From Bradysia coprophila (Eukaryota; Arthropoda; Insecta; Diptera; Sciaridae), in the NCBI RefSeq assembly GCF_014529535.1, contig NW_023503493.1:17950001-18014000 (forward strand): a stretch of DNA of 64,000 bases, given 5' to 3'. The notes beneath the pieces were generated by a model. The model saw nothing but the letters and a program-made list of their open reading frames with translations. It made no database searches and had not been told where the DNA came from. The position numbers and the translations under genes are program-made. Of the stretch, positions 1 through 11,717 are shown piece after piece (within the stretch, counting starts at the first letter, position 1; the number at the start of each line of letters is the position of its first letter).

Positions 1-96
1 AATGATAGGTATTGTCAATACCAATCCAGGAAAAAAAAGTTTTTTAAAATCGGGTGAGTGGACCGTGAGTTAGGGCCTTAGAAGTGAAAAGCTACT
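1..96. other. Left flank of satellite array
   Basis: This short AT-rich stretch runs into the satellite. It contains a degenerate GGGCCTTAG at about 73-81 that hints at a decayed repeat unit. I see nothing coding. Confidence 0.4.
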
Positions 97-1261
97 AGGG
101 CCCTATGTGTATTTTACATATAACTCGAGTAAATTTCATTCGTTTTTCGTAATTTTTGTTTCATTTGGAAGGTAATCGAACACCGAATAGAATGTTGTTG
201 AAAAAAAAATTAAATTTGGGTCCTTGGACTAAGGCCGCTACTAGGGCCCTATGTGTATTTTACATATAACTCGAGCAAATTTCATCCGTTTTTCGTAATT
301 TTTGTTTCATTTGGAAGGTAATCAAAGGCCGAATAGAATGTTGTTGAAAAAAAATTAAATTTGGGTCCTCGGACTAAGGCCGCTACTAGGGCCCTATGTG
401 TATTTTACATACAACTCGAGTAAATTTCATTCGTTTTTCGTAATTTTTGTGTCATTTGGAAGGTAATCGAACGCCGAATAGAAAGTTGTTGAAAAAAAAA
501 AAAAAATTGGGTCCTTGGACTAAGGCCACTACTAGGGCCCTATGTGTATTTTACATAGAACTCGAGTAAATTTCATTCGTTTTTCGTAATTTTTGTGTCA
601 TTGGGAAGGTAATCGAACGCCGAATAGAAAGTTGTTGAAAAAAAATTAAATTTGGGTCCTTGGACTAAGGCCACTATGACGGCCCTATGTGTATTTTACA
701 TTGAACTCGAGTAAATTTCATTCGTTTTTCGTAATTTTTGTGTCATTTGGAAGGTAATCAAAGGCCGAATAGAATGTTGTTGAAAAAAAATTAAATTTGG
801 GTCCTCGGACTAAGGCCGCTACTAGGGCCCTATGTGTATTTTACATACAACTCGAGTAAATTTCATCCGTTTTTCGTAATTTTTGTTTCATTTGAAAGAT
901 AATCGAACACCGAATAGAATGTTGTTGAAAAAAAAAATTAAATTTGGGTCCTTGGACTAAGGCCGTTACTAGGGCCCTATGTGTATTTTACATATAACTC
1001 GAGCAAATTTCATCCGTTTTTCGTAATTTTTGTTTCATTTGGAAGGTAATCAAAGGCCGAATAGAATGTTGTTGAAAAAAAATTAAATTTGGGTCCTCGG
1101 ACTAAGGCCGCTACTAGGGCCCTATGTGTATTTTACATATAACTCGAGCAAATTTCATACGTTTTTCGTATTTTTTGTTTCATTTGGAAGGTAATCAAAG
1201 GCCGAATAGAATGTAGTTGAAAAAAAAAATAAATTTGGATCCTCGGACTGAGGCCGATACT
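97..1261. repeat. Tandem satellite, about 8 copies of a 146-bp unit
   Basis: The landmark AGGGCCCTATGTGTATTTTA recurs with starts at about 97, 243, 388, 534, 680 (variant ACGGCCC), 824, 971 and 1116, and a decayed one at 1262. Spacing is 144-147 bp. Every complete unit carries AACTCGAG (an XhoI site), a TTTTTCGTAATTTTTG-like block and an A-rich run before TTGGGTCCT. Diagnostic variants show that units 1-2 resemble units 6-7: GAACACC is followed by CAAAGGCC with GAGCAAATTTCATCC. That suggests block duplication of about five units. No open frame persists. Confidence 0.95.
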
Positions 1262-2526
1262 AGGCCTATGTGTATTTATACTCAATAAATTAAAATTTTA
1301 GGGCTATTTGAAAGTTTTGTTTTATTTGAAAGGAACGTCGTACGGGGCTTCGTAATTGCGCTATGCGCAATTTCTAAGATGTACACATTACATAATAATT
1401 TTACTTTAACTACTTTAACCGGCGCATAGGCTTACGGTCAAAGTAGGGTGACAGACGCACTAGGGTCACGTACGCAATAGATATACGGGTTTGTACGGGG
1501 CTCAGTCGCAGCAAACGCTCCGACTGTTCTGATGGCTCGTTTGATTCTGCAAACAAAGGAATAAGGTGGTACTTTGACAGCGCGATCACGAAGTTTGTTT
1601 GCTAGAGAGGGTATTGCTTGGACATTTTTCGAAAGTAAATGTGTCGAGATTTCCTTCTAGTAAGGAAGCACATTAACATTTATGACGACGTGGATTTTCT
1701 CTGTTAACGCCAATTTTAATGATGGTCTTATCAGCAAATCGTGGGGATGCTCACCCATATATGAAAGCTCTTTTTCTAATACATTTTCCTCATAAAATAT
1801 GCAGGTTTTTTTTTAATTAAATGATTTTTTTTCTTCTTTAATGTCACCATTAGGTAAGAGCGCAACGGCGTTATAAATAAATTTGAACCTTTACATTGGG
1901 AAAAATATCTTTTAGTGCACTTTTATTGCTCCTTCTCTGCAATCTCCTTTTCATTACATAAACAATATGAATTCATACAATGACAAAAATCAGACTGACG
2001 ATATGCATCCACACTGTACGATTTATTTAAAATCGACACTCATCCATGTCGTTCCTGTGCCGTTGTTTCCTACATTCACAAACTTTACAATACGTTCGTA
2101 TGTACATTGTACACGTTCTATATGTACTTGTACTTATCTGCAGTTACTCCAATCCAATCGCATTTTTTTGGTATAAAACTAAACTAAGTCGTTATCACAA
2201 AACCAGTTTTTGAAAAATATTTTCCTTCGTTTAACTTTCATTTTGTGAGCATACTTTTGATCTCATATTTCAGTTAATCTTCACTATTCGAATTGCTTTG
2301 ACCGTTTCTACTTACCAATCGGCTACAGTGAAATCATTTGAATTTTAACGCATTTTTTCCACGTTTATAATTGCCAATATATATTCGTTGCTCGAGACGT
2401 GACATTATTATTTTCAAAATTATTTCCACCAGCCATCAAGTCACTTTGAATTCATATGATCGAATTTTAACAACATCTATAACAGTAAATCGTTCAACTT
2501 ACTCACAAGCTTCAATCAAACGGAAA
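1262..2526. other. Intergenic region upstream of urate oxidase
   Basis: About 1262-1700 is richer in GC than its surroundings and looks like a dispersed repeat (GTACGGGGCT at about 1494, GCGCTATGCGCA palindrome at about 1359). The remainder is AT-rich. It should hold the urate oxidase promoter and 5' UTR, but I cannot place a TATA box or start site with confidence. The short frames at 1967-2176 and 2371-2526 show no recognisable coding content. Confidence 0.5.
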
Positions 2527-5500
2527 ATGTTTCCACGAAAATTGGATAGTTCGAAGACGCATTCTGATGATGGGGATTTCGTGTCAGAGTATCAAATCAC
2601 AGACAGTGGCTATGGCAAAGATAATGTGAAATTGTTTCACGTTGAACGTAATGGGAGCGTGCATAATATCAAGGAGTTTGAAGTTAACACCCATTTGAAG
2701 TTGTACAGCAAAAAGGATTATTTAAATGGTAAATTGTAATGCAAATTACTTAGTCTAATGTGTGGTGTATGTATAGTGTGTGATTTCTCTTTTATGGCGT
2801 GTTTGGGGTGGTACAGTTGTTGCATATTAATCGTAAATTACCGTTTTTTTTTTGTCGTAAACTCATCTATTTCAACATCTAACTTCTTATTGGTATGGCA
2901 CATACCAGTTGCATCTAGGGAAAAAAGTGTTTCCCTTTAAATTAATGATTTCTTTTTGTGTCTAAATTTTCGTTTCCTTTTAAAATGTTGATGAGACGGA
3001 ATGCCATTGAAACGGAGTTGGGGAGAGCCCAGTTACCAGTGTCGGCTATTTACTGTTCAACTTAATTTGCATAATTTTCTTTTCGTTACACGTTTCGAAC
3101 ATTTACTCGAAAAATTATGCGGTGTGTATGTAACGGTCGTTGGGAATTTTAAAATAAAACGTACAGATAAGTGATAGCTTTTTAGGTAGGACGAAACGTT
3201 TAAAAGTCCGTTAATTTCTTTACTTTATCTAATTTTATGGGTGACCCAAAAAAATTACGAGTTTGAAAAGTTGCGCGGCTTTGAGCTATGCCTTTCCCAA
3301 TATTTGTATAGGAATTACTGTCATCTTGCTATAGTATAGGTCGATATTAAAAGACGATACTAGTCATGTGTATTGTTATTAGGTCGGCACCCACACACAC
3401 ACATATATATTGAAACATTTTTGTTTTTCAAATTTTTTTAGTGAGCGAATTGTAGATAACCAAGGTCATATAAAAACGACCTGATAGTCGTCACTAGCCA
3501 GCAAAATTTTTATATAAATCTTCTAATATACATGCTGATTGCTGATATTCATGAGCTAGTAGTTCAAAACACGATTCTGCAAATCTCGCTCGCACTTTCC
3601 AAAATTTTTCGTTTTAATATTCAATCGATTAAAAGACGCTGGTTGGAAATGTGCTAAGCCACAGCACTGCTCCTAGCATGTACTGAATTTTACAAATGAG
3701 TGCTACTATCTAATTCCACTCAAAATTGGATGGCAAACAACAGATTACTGTTGCAGGCAAGCAACAAATTAGTGGAAGTATATTCTTAAACTTGTGAAAT
3801 GATGCGTTGACTCGTTGACTGTCAAGTACTTTTGCGAGATAAAATTCGCCAAAACAAATGACAAAAACCTGTCATTTCACTTGTATTAACTTTGATCTTT
3901 AAAGTACTTTCGCTAGATTAAATTAGTGACAAATCGACAAAAATCAAACCAATCAACCTAAAATGCGATTCTGAATTTGTTATTATCTTTGTCTTAGTTT
4001 CCACCTTAAATTCACAGAAAATTTCCACTTCTTGAGATTAGTTCAAATTTGGACTCATTGACGACATGATAAAAATGCTACGTTCCCTTTGAATTGCGTT
4101 CTGTTTGTACTTATGTAAGCCGCTTGTTGTTCAATTGGTGATATAAGACTTGTTTACCACATTTAGTGGAAATTTTTTTCGCTTTTAAAATTTGAGCGCA
4201 ATGTCAAGTAATTTTTAAATAAAATTGTTAAACCGAGTTCCCGTATTGCTCTCTACCCTACATATGTGTCTAAACGGATAAGCGAACTAATTTATTTATT
4301 CGAAAAATTAAATTACGAAGAAGTCAATCGACCGCACAAATCTGGTGTAGAGAGCCTATGACGACGGAATCACACAGATGTATTATGTGAATTTTGTCAC
4401 GTCCTTATCACACAGCAAATCTTAATTTTCATTTACAAATATTTGGAGTGAAACATTTTGTTTGTAATATGATATGGAACAGTTCACCGAAATACACAGC
4501 AAAAAAAAAGCTTGCTGCAGATACTGTATCTCACCGAATATCGAATATCTTAATAAAATAATAATTTTCGATTTGCTGATATTACTCAATCGACACACGA
4601 AGCTGTGAGAATCCGTATAAAATTCGGTTATGGCTAGGGTTAAGATTGAGCTCACATTTACCATCAAAATATTGCTTTGCTAAACAATAAAATCATTCCA
4701 TGTGGAGTTCGCAGAGTTCGCACAACTTGAATGCTAAAAATTGTTTTTCATCAGAATGTTTCGCTTTACGATTATAAAGTTAAGTTATTTAAGTATAATT
4801 ATATTTCGGAATTTATGTTTACATGCAATAAAATTATCACATTAGATGTGTGAGTGTAGGTATTTTTAGACGGTTCTGTTATAAACATTAGCTGACGCAG
4901 TTAATTTGTTGTTATGAATCATACGATGTTCGTAGCATGCAATAGCGAATGACAAAAGTTTAGTTGTTTAAACTAGTAGCCAGTACCACAGCATTGCTTC
5001 TAGCATGAACATAGAAAATATTCGGAAGCGGAAGCTATTATCACTAAGTCATTCAAATTTGACACTTGCAAATTCAGCGTTCATGCTAGGAGCAGTGGTG
5101 TGCAAACACCCGATTGTCCAAAACTGGACCTAATTTGTAAATTTTTTTTACCGAGTATACCGGTAAATTTCAGTAAATTCGGTAAATAAATTTACCAATA
5201 ATAGGCTCTCGTCGAAACAGGCAGTTATACGGCTAGTGTGTTCAAGGAAGATTGAAAGAAGGATGACATCCACTCGTGAAACTAACCAATAATTTGTACA
5301 ATCAGTTTGAAAGTTGATTTTGACGAAAAATCCAATTTTTTGAATTATTAGGCCAGTTCGTGCTGTAGGTGCAAGGAAGATTCAACTTGTCCTTGTCTAT
5401 GGTTCACCGGGTGCAAATAGGGTATTATAGACTATATACTATTTGCACACGCATTTGAATTTTCAATTCTTTAATCGGGTACGGTTGGAATCGGATTGCC

Positions 5501-8500
5501 TGACAAATATCAAAAATAACTTAAGAGTAATTATGCCTAGAGAGGAAATTTCGAACAAAATTACGTAAAATATGTGGCCCCAACATGAAATGCGAAATTT
5601 TTATTGGTATGAGTTTGCCCACTTAATTAAGAGGGCAAACTGTACTATCAAAAGCGTCAAAGCATACATGTGTTTCTTATTCAAACTAATGTTGGAACAA
5701 CATTTCGTCGTACAAATTTCCTCTCAGTGTATAATTACTCTGAGAAAATAACTCAGAGGAACTGCGATCATCTAAATGCCCAAAAACATCACAAACTCTC
5801 TCAGTAAATAATTTAAAAACTTTCCTCTTTTACACATTTTAGGCGACAATTCTGACATTGTGGCCACGGATTCACAGAAGAACACTGTCTACCTCTTAGC
5901 TAAAAAGTTCGGCGTTAAAAGTCCCGAGGAATTTGCTATTCGATTGGTAAATCACTTCCTAACCACATATCGTCATATCGAAGCTGCTCACGTTTACATC
6001 GAAGAATATCCGTGGCGACGTCTTAACTATTCGAAGGATTTGCATGGACGCGAGCATAATCATGCGTTTATCTTTACTCCAGTCGCGATCAGATACTGTG
6101 ATGTACAGCAAAAACGAAATGGTGAGTGCAGCAAGTATAAGAAATTATTGTTGAAATGAATAAGTAAGATCACATAACACCAACAAATCGTTGTTACCAA
6201 CAGTTAAAATTAATCTCACGTGTTGTCGTAGACAAAAATCTGGTGACAAATCAACGTCACTTCTAATCACTGCATCACACAATAATTTTATGGGTAAATT
6301 CCATATAAAAGTGAGAACAAAAATTCGCACATGCAGTGCTGATGTCGACAAGACGAATTTCTTATTCGATAAAGTCGAGTAAAAGTGAATTGCATCATTA
6401 AATTTTATTGCAAGTGATCTTTGACATTAAATTAATTTAAATTGCGGTTCTGTCCAGTAAAAGATAATGAACTTGTGTGGCATGGTAGATGGGCCAACGA
6501 ATAATACGTTACAGCATCGCGAGAATGTATCCAAATTAGGAACAAAAATCGAAATTAAATTTAATTTGTTCTAAAAATCCATTTTCACTTTTCATGTAAA
6601 AATTAACCGAGCGAAAAAACCACGATTTATCGACTATAATTTAATTAATTGCCGATGAAATTGCTCCACATTATTCACATTGTATTGATGCAATTAAATG
6701 TAAATGACCTAGAATTTTAAAATTTCGCTCTCCCTCTCATTCTCATTTAACAATAATAATTTGATAATCGTTTGAAAGTCACGTGCATTATTCATTCAAA
6801 CTCAAAGTTTATTAGATCTTTCTTTCAGTATACATCAATGTGCTGCGTTTTATTTATAAACTTTGCATTCATTGATGTACGATAACAGAAAATGTAATAT
6901 GAGTTTGTTGTATATACGTCTATCTTGTAGAGTATTAATAAACTATGCGCAAATATGTAAGGAAATAATTGCAACTGAGGAAATGATCTTAATCAATAAA
7001 TCTGTCATTTCGTTTGTTTGAAATATTGCTAAATGTTTGATGTATGCAACCTTTTACTTCATTGTGATAAGAGAACAGTAGCCGGAGCTCAGTGATTTTT
7101 TCCTGTTAATTTTGCCGTCGTTGTCGGTATCAGATGACCGTAGTCGTTTCAAAAAGGCTAGTATTAGAATCTAAACAGGTTCTTAATTTACTAGAAACAA
7201 GGAAAATGTACAAGAGAAAACCGTAGAAAATGTCCTTGATTTAGTGATATTAGTATTTTTAACAGGGTATCGCCACAGCGTAAGGCTTACGACAGGTCAG
7301 GTCAGGTTGACCTGATAAGAAAATTGACTTTGACCTGACCTGACCTGATTTTTCAGGTCATGACCTGATGACCTGTTATTGAATTTCGGACGAAAGTTAA
7401 ACTACTTTGAATCAAGTTGTATTACACATTTTCGCACATAATATGACTTTTCAAGAGCCCGGGAATGTATACTGGTACCTTTATTCTTGACGCTGAGTTG
7501 TTGTCATCGCTTTCGTTTAGAAAAAGCCAAAATTAATGATTTAGTTAATTTTTATCACCTTATAAATTGCTAGAAGTATTAATTGCGGGTCATGACTCAT
7601 GGCTAAGACAATGGGACATAAATTTTCATACTAAAAAGACTTTTAGATTTGTTGTCAAGCTGGTTTTGCAAAAAACAGAGTTTCCCGAAAGTGCTTCACT
7701 CATGCTAGAACTACGTATGTGGTCGATGTCAACACTATAACTAGCAAGAACTATGACTAGTATGATTTGTTCGTAGTCAACCTAATTAAAGAGAATAAAT
7801 CAATCAAAGAAAGAAATAGGTCACTGTGGGCATATGAGTATCCACATCTTGAGTGGCCGCCAGGGCTGTACTGGTGGTAGTGCCCATTGTTACTTTTATC
7901 TACGGAAGGCAATTTTGAACACTTCACCGAGTAGCTCGCTCCATCAGTTTCTTAAAAATGACTTCTTTAGATTTTTTTAATATCTTGTTGCGCACGGTAA
8001 AGTTTGCAGGAAAATGATTTTTATCGTTGTCGAACTACTTTCAGTTACCTTAAAACACATTTGTCAATGATTCAACGAGTGAATATTTGTAGATTTGTAA
8101 AAATTGAAAATTTCTCTACTAAAGATTTTCCAAAAAAACTTATCAAAGTTTTTAAGTTTTTCATTTTTGTACCGCAACAATTTCAGGTCAACCTGAAACC
8201 TGTCAGGTCAAATTATCAGGTCACTATCAGGTTTCAGGACAAATTTAACCTGACCTGAAATTTTCAGGTTGACCTGACCCGATAGTAAGCCTTACACAGC
8301 ACTGCTTCTAGCATGAACATAGAAAATATTCAGAGGCTGATGATATCACAGTGTACTACATTTCCTTTGTAAAGATCGATGACATTTTTTCGTTGCATGC
8401 TAGGAACAGTGCTTTGGTATTGAACATTTCTATGTAAAAATGTGTACTATTGATGAATTGCAAGATGGTAGTACAATTTTCTAATTTACGTTTGTAAATT

Positions 8501-11500
8501 TGTTGCAAACAGTTCCATCAAAAGCAGCAATAGATTCTCGTAGGAAATAAAATTTCAGATTTACGGTTTTTCTGTTTTTCAAATTCAATAGTTAACCTTT
8601 CCCGAGCATATCATCATATTAGATATGGCGTGAGAATGACGTGTTTAACCGATTCGGTTCTCTAAGTTCAACTATATTACTATTCCCACCCTCTCACTAC
8701 AAATTCCAAGCAATAAATTAAACGCCTGAAACGAGGAAATGGAGCAGAAATTAATCATTAACACACAACAAGTCAATATTTAAGCAGAAGTAATATCACA
8801 AATTTTATGATTTATTTATTCTGACTTATCTGAGTCAATCCAAATACAATAAATGAATTAGAAATGTAACTACTTTGTATTGAATTGCACTTACGTTGCA
8901 AAACCAGTTATCGCCATGCATCTTGTCGAAGGTCACAATTATTTTATAAATATGACTAACGTTGGTTTTTGTTGTATTTTTCTACAGATAAACATCCGAC
9001 TATAATAAGTGGTCTGAAGGGAATGAGGGTGCTCAAGACCACTCAGTCATCGTTTGTGAATTTCATCAACGATGAATACAGATCACTTCCTGATATGGAG
9101 GACAGAGTGTTTAGGTAAGTCTAATTTAGTTTTACTTAAATAAATTTCATCAATCGAGCAATTCTTATGACGTCGGATGCGGAATTCGAAACACGTTTTA
9201 ATAAACGATGGCTGTAGTTTAAATAGAAATATGATTGCCTTGTCGTACGCCACTCATTCATAACAAATACTTCCCTTTTGAGGATCACTCAGTCACTAAA
9301 ACTGATTTACATAATATATTGTTGTGGTTCAAAACAATGTAATTGTTTAACGATGAATTGACATAACAAAATCTTGGAATGCAATTAATTACACGAGGTT
9401 TAAACGTTGTTATCGTTTTCATTGTTAAGGGAAAAGTGCGGATAAGCACAGACAAATCAGGAAAATTGAACAGAACAATCGAAGGTTGTATAAGGAAGTA
9501 AGAAATTCATTTAAAAAAATGTGAATCTGGCAAATACAGGGAAGATAAAAGGGAAATTTGACATGTTTCCTAATTTTGGAGTAACTCTAATTGATTCCAC
9601 AAGAATTTCGTTGAACAAATGACAATCTAGATCAAATATAAAAATCTAGATTTTCACTTGTTAAACAAATTTTGCATGAAATCATTTACAAACCACAACA
9701 TCTCCCAAAACAGAAAGCATGTCGAATACCACTTTTTCGTCTATTTAAAGAAAAACGATTTCAGAACATTTGAAGCAATACCCTTAGTTGAGTCAACAGC
9801 CTTCGAAAAGCTCACTCAATTGCTGAATGGGTAGGGTGTAGTTTCAGTCCAAACGTTTATAACTTTGTTAAGCACAGTCCATCCTAAAAGCTTTTTTCGG
9901 CATGTTAGGAGTAGTAGATTACTTCCTACCAAAAATTCAAAGCAAAATAAATAAAACATTGTCTTTTGGTGCTGCTAGTAAAATTACTCTTCGTAGCGTA
10001 AAATATTTGAATACTTAAACAACTTTTAGAATGGACAAATCTAAAAATGTTCGATGTATTTTGAAACATTTCTATATTCATATTAATTGGTTTGAATCGA
10101 AACTATAATGCGATCTTTGCCCTTAAACGAATAAATTCTACGAAATTCTTCGATTCAATGTGCAAAATATGTTGTTCTAAGTAAACAAAAATATTTGTTG
10201 AGATACTGAATGCAGTTCTCAGTTAATCAATTTGTCAATCTGATTAATACTTTGAACATAGATTAGTTTTCTAATCGTCCATTAACCTCAAGCATTGCTT
10301 GACAAGCATTCTCCATCTAAAAATCTTCAAAAATCAAAAAATTTGGAAGAGGGATTCTTTTGAAAATCCACCTATCAAAACCGGACCCATTTCGTCTAGG
10401 ATGGATATATACATGGTTTAAAAGGTCTTTGCCATTAGACCTCAGAACAGGCCTCTCACAGTCTCGAGCCACACCTGGTTGCTGGCGGAAGATCTCCGAA
10501 GCTGAAAAGATAGTGTTTTTTATGCGAATTTTTTGGCCGTTTTAAATGGACGTTCCGGTTGAGAGTGGGCTTGTTCGAAAGCTGAGTTTAAGTACTTTCG
10601 GGTAATGCCTATTTTGATTAGATTCATTGATACATGTTTGCAAAAAATAGCAAGAAAAATTTTCAAAGTCTGTGTGAACTTTAGACAGGTCTGGGCTGGT
10701 ACTGATGACGCTTAATGTGAACCTAACATGCTAGTTCCACCAGAACTGCAAATGAGGTATCAACGGAAAGCTTAGACAATGTATGTTACGACTAGCGTGT
10801 TAGGTTCACATTAAGCGTCATCAGTACCAACCCAGACCTGTATAAAGTTCACACATATTTTGAAAATTTTTCTTGCACATTTTCGCAAACATATATCAAT
10901 GAATCTAATCAAACTAGGTATGACCCGAAAGTACTTAAGCTCAGCTTTCCAACGAGCCCAATCTCACCCGGAACGATCATATATAACGGCCAAAAAATTC
11001 GGATAAAAAACACTATTTTTCCAACTTCGGAGATCTTCCGCCAGCAACCAGGTGTGGCTCAAGACTGTGTGAGGCCTGTTTTGAGGTCTACTGGCAAAGA
11101 CCTTTCAAACCATGTATATATCCATCCCAGACGAAGTGGGTCCGATTTTGATAGGTGGATTTTCAAAAGAATCCCTCGAAGCATTCATCAACTTAATTTT
11201 TTTTAAATTACTTTCCAGTACCATCATATCAGCATCATGGCAATATTCGATCGTGGAAAAAGTTAACTTTGACTTTTTGTGGCATCACGTCAAAGAATTG
11301 ATTCTTCAAAATTTCGCTGGTGACGTTGACGTTGGTGTTCCATCACCTAGTGTTCAAAATACCATCTATTTAGCGCAACGAGATGTTCTTAAATCGATCA
11401 AAGAAGTTAGTAATGCGATCATAATTATAGTCGAGTTGTAATGTTCTAATTCAATTCTTCATTTCTACAATTCACAGATCTCGAGCATAAGTATTCAAAT

Positions 11501-11648
11501 GCCGAACAAACATTATTTCCAATTTGATACATCGAAACATCCAAAGGTTGTGCAGGGTGAAAATAAGGAAGTGTTCTATCCGGTTGATAAACCAAGCGGA
11601 ATTATCTATTCCCAACTCAGCAGAAAGAATGTTTCGAGTAAATTGTAA
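2527..11648 (+). CDS. Urate oxidase (uricase), peroxisomal
   Basis: The protein oxidises urate to 5-hydroxyisourate with O2 and no cofactor, in peroxisomes. Exons are 2527-2728, 5843-6121, 8988-9114, 11219-11405 and 11478-11648; all junctions keep frame and give 321 aa, normal for the family. The start is the only ATG ahead of the conserved block. Visible family features are GYGK with catalytic Lys31, the TDSQKNTVY block with Thr76, KTTQSSF with Phe183, the Arg200 of EDR, SPSVQ with Val248 and Gln249, and PNKHYF with His277. The C-terminus is SKL, a type 1 peroxisomal targeting signal. Residue roles are assigned by family knowledge. Introns are large and full of mobile elements; no coding damage is seen. 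The donors of exons 2 (GTGAGT) and 4 (GTTAGT) are good to acceptable. Confidence 0.95.
3656..3790. mobile_element. Truncated short element, family A
   Basis: It carries the family A terminal motif GCCACAGCACTGCTCCTAGC at 3658-3677, shared with 4985 and with the pair 7273 and 8296. I do not see the matching right end, so this copy appears truncated. The right limit is approximate. Confidence 0.5.
4985..5102. mobile_element. Short inverted-repeat element (MITE-like), family A
   Basis: The left end ACCACAGCATTGCTTCTAGC is the inverse of the right end around 5079-5101 (GCTAGGAGCAGTGGTGT), with about 25-bp imperfect terminal inverted repeats around a 70-bp core. It is non-coding. Related copies lie at 3656 and at 7273 plus 8296-8418. 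Confidence 0.75.
5524..5741. mobile_element. Inverted-repeat element, family B copy 1
   Basis: It starts AGAGTAATTATGCCTAGAG and ends with the inverse around CAGTGTATAATTACTCT. The core has AATTACGTAAAATATGTGG and CTTAATTAAGAGGGCAAA, both shared with copies at 19231-19433 and 43793-44038. It is about 218 bp and non-coding. Confidence 0.8.
7273..8418. mobile_element. Family A short element, split by the 1.0-kb insertion
   Basis: The left end GCCACAGC (7273-7279 plus the duplication) resumes after the inserted element as ACAGCACTGCTTCTAGCATG at 8296. It ends with GCATGCTAGGAACAGTGC at about 8395-8412. Removing the insertion and one duplication restores the left end seen at 3658. Confidence 0.7.
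7280..8295. mobile_element. 1.0-kb element with AGGTCA-rich inverted ends and 5-bp target duplication
   Basis: The outer ends are GTAAGGCTTAC (7280-7290) and its inverse GTAAGCCTTAC (8285-8295). They are flanked by a direct ACAGC at 7275-7279 and 8296-8300, which I read as a target duplication. The first and last about 100 bp are packed with AGGTCA or TGACCT hexamers: I count nine on the left (about 7293-7372) and five on the right (about 8185-8280). They include a head-to-head AGGTCATGACCT at about 7360. The frame at 8004-8258 inside it resembles nothing I know. Confidence 0.8.
9115..11218 (+). other. Urate oxidase intron 3
   Basis: This 2.1-kb intron contains the foldback element at 10345-11180; the remainder is AT-rich with no further gene seen. 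The frames at 10360-10545 and 11112-11218 are mirror readings of the two foldback arms, except that the second runs on into exon 4. Confidence 0.7.
10345..11180. mobile_element. Foldback element with about 390-bp inverted arms
   Basis: GAGGGATTCTTTTGAAAATC at 10349 is mirrored by GATTTTCAAAAGAATCCCTC at about 11159-11178. The match continues inward (GGATGGATATATACATGG against CCATGTATATATCCATCC) to a centre near 10740-10790 around ACCTAACATGCTAG. It is non-coding and lies about 40 bp upstream of urate oxidase exon 4. Confidence 0.9.
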
Positions 11649-11711
11649 CGAAAATTGTTTATCCCAAATCGGTCGTGTTAAGCTTAAAGGTATGAAACTT
11701 AATCTTAACTT

Positions 11712-11717
11712 AATAAA
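11712..11717 (+). promoter_or_regulatory. Likely poly(A) signal of urate oxidase
   Basis: AATAAA lies 64 nt after the stop codon in AT-rich sequence, a usual position for a short insect 3' UTR. Confidence 0.6.

Larger units (their letters stand above)
2729..5842 (+). other. Urate oxidase intron 1
   Basis: The 3.1-kb intron holds a CA/TA microsatellite at about 3391-3410, the left end of a short element at about 3656, one complete short element at 4985-5102, and an inverted-repeat element at 5524-5741. The open frames, such as that at 4422-4667 on the minus strand, are not convincing genes. Confidence 0.7.
6122..8987 (+). other. Urate oxidase intron 2
   Basis: Apart from the nested elements at 7273-8418, this 2.9-kb intron is AT-rich with no convincing coding content. 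The frames at 6145-6351 and 6191-6382 overlap on opposite strands and look like chance. Confidence 0.65.
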
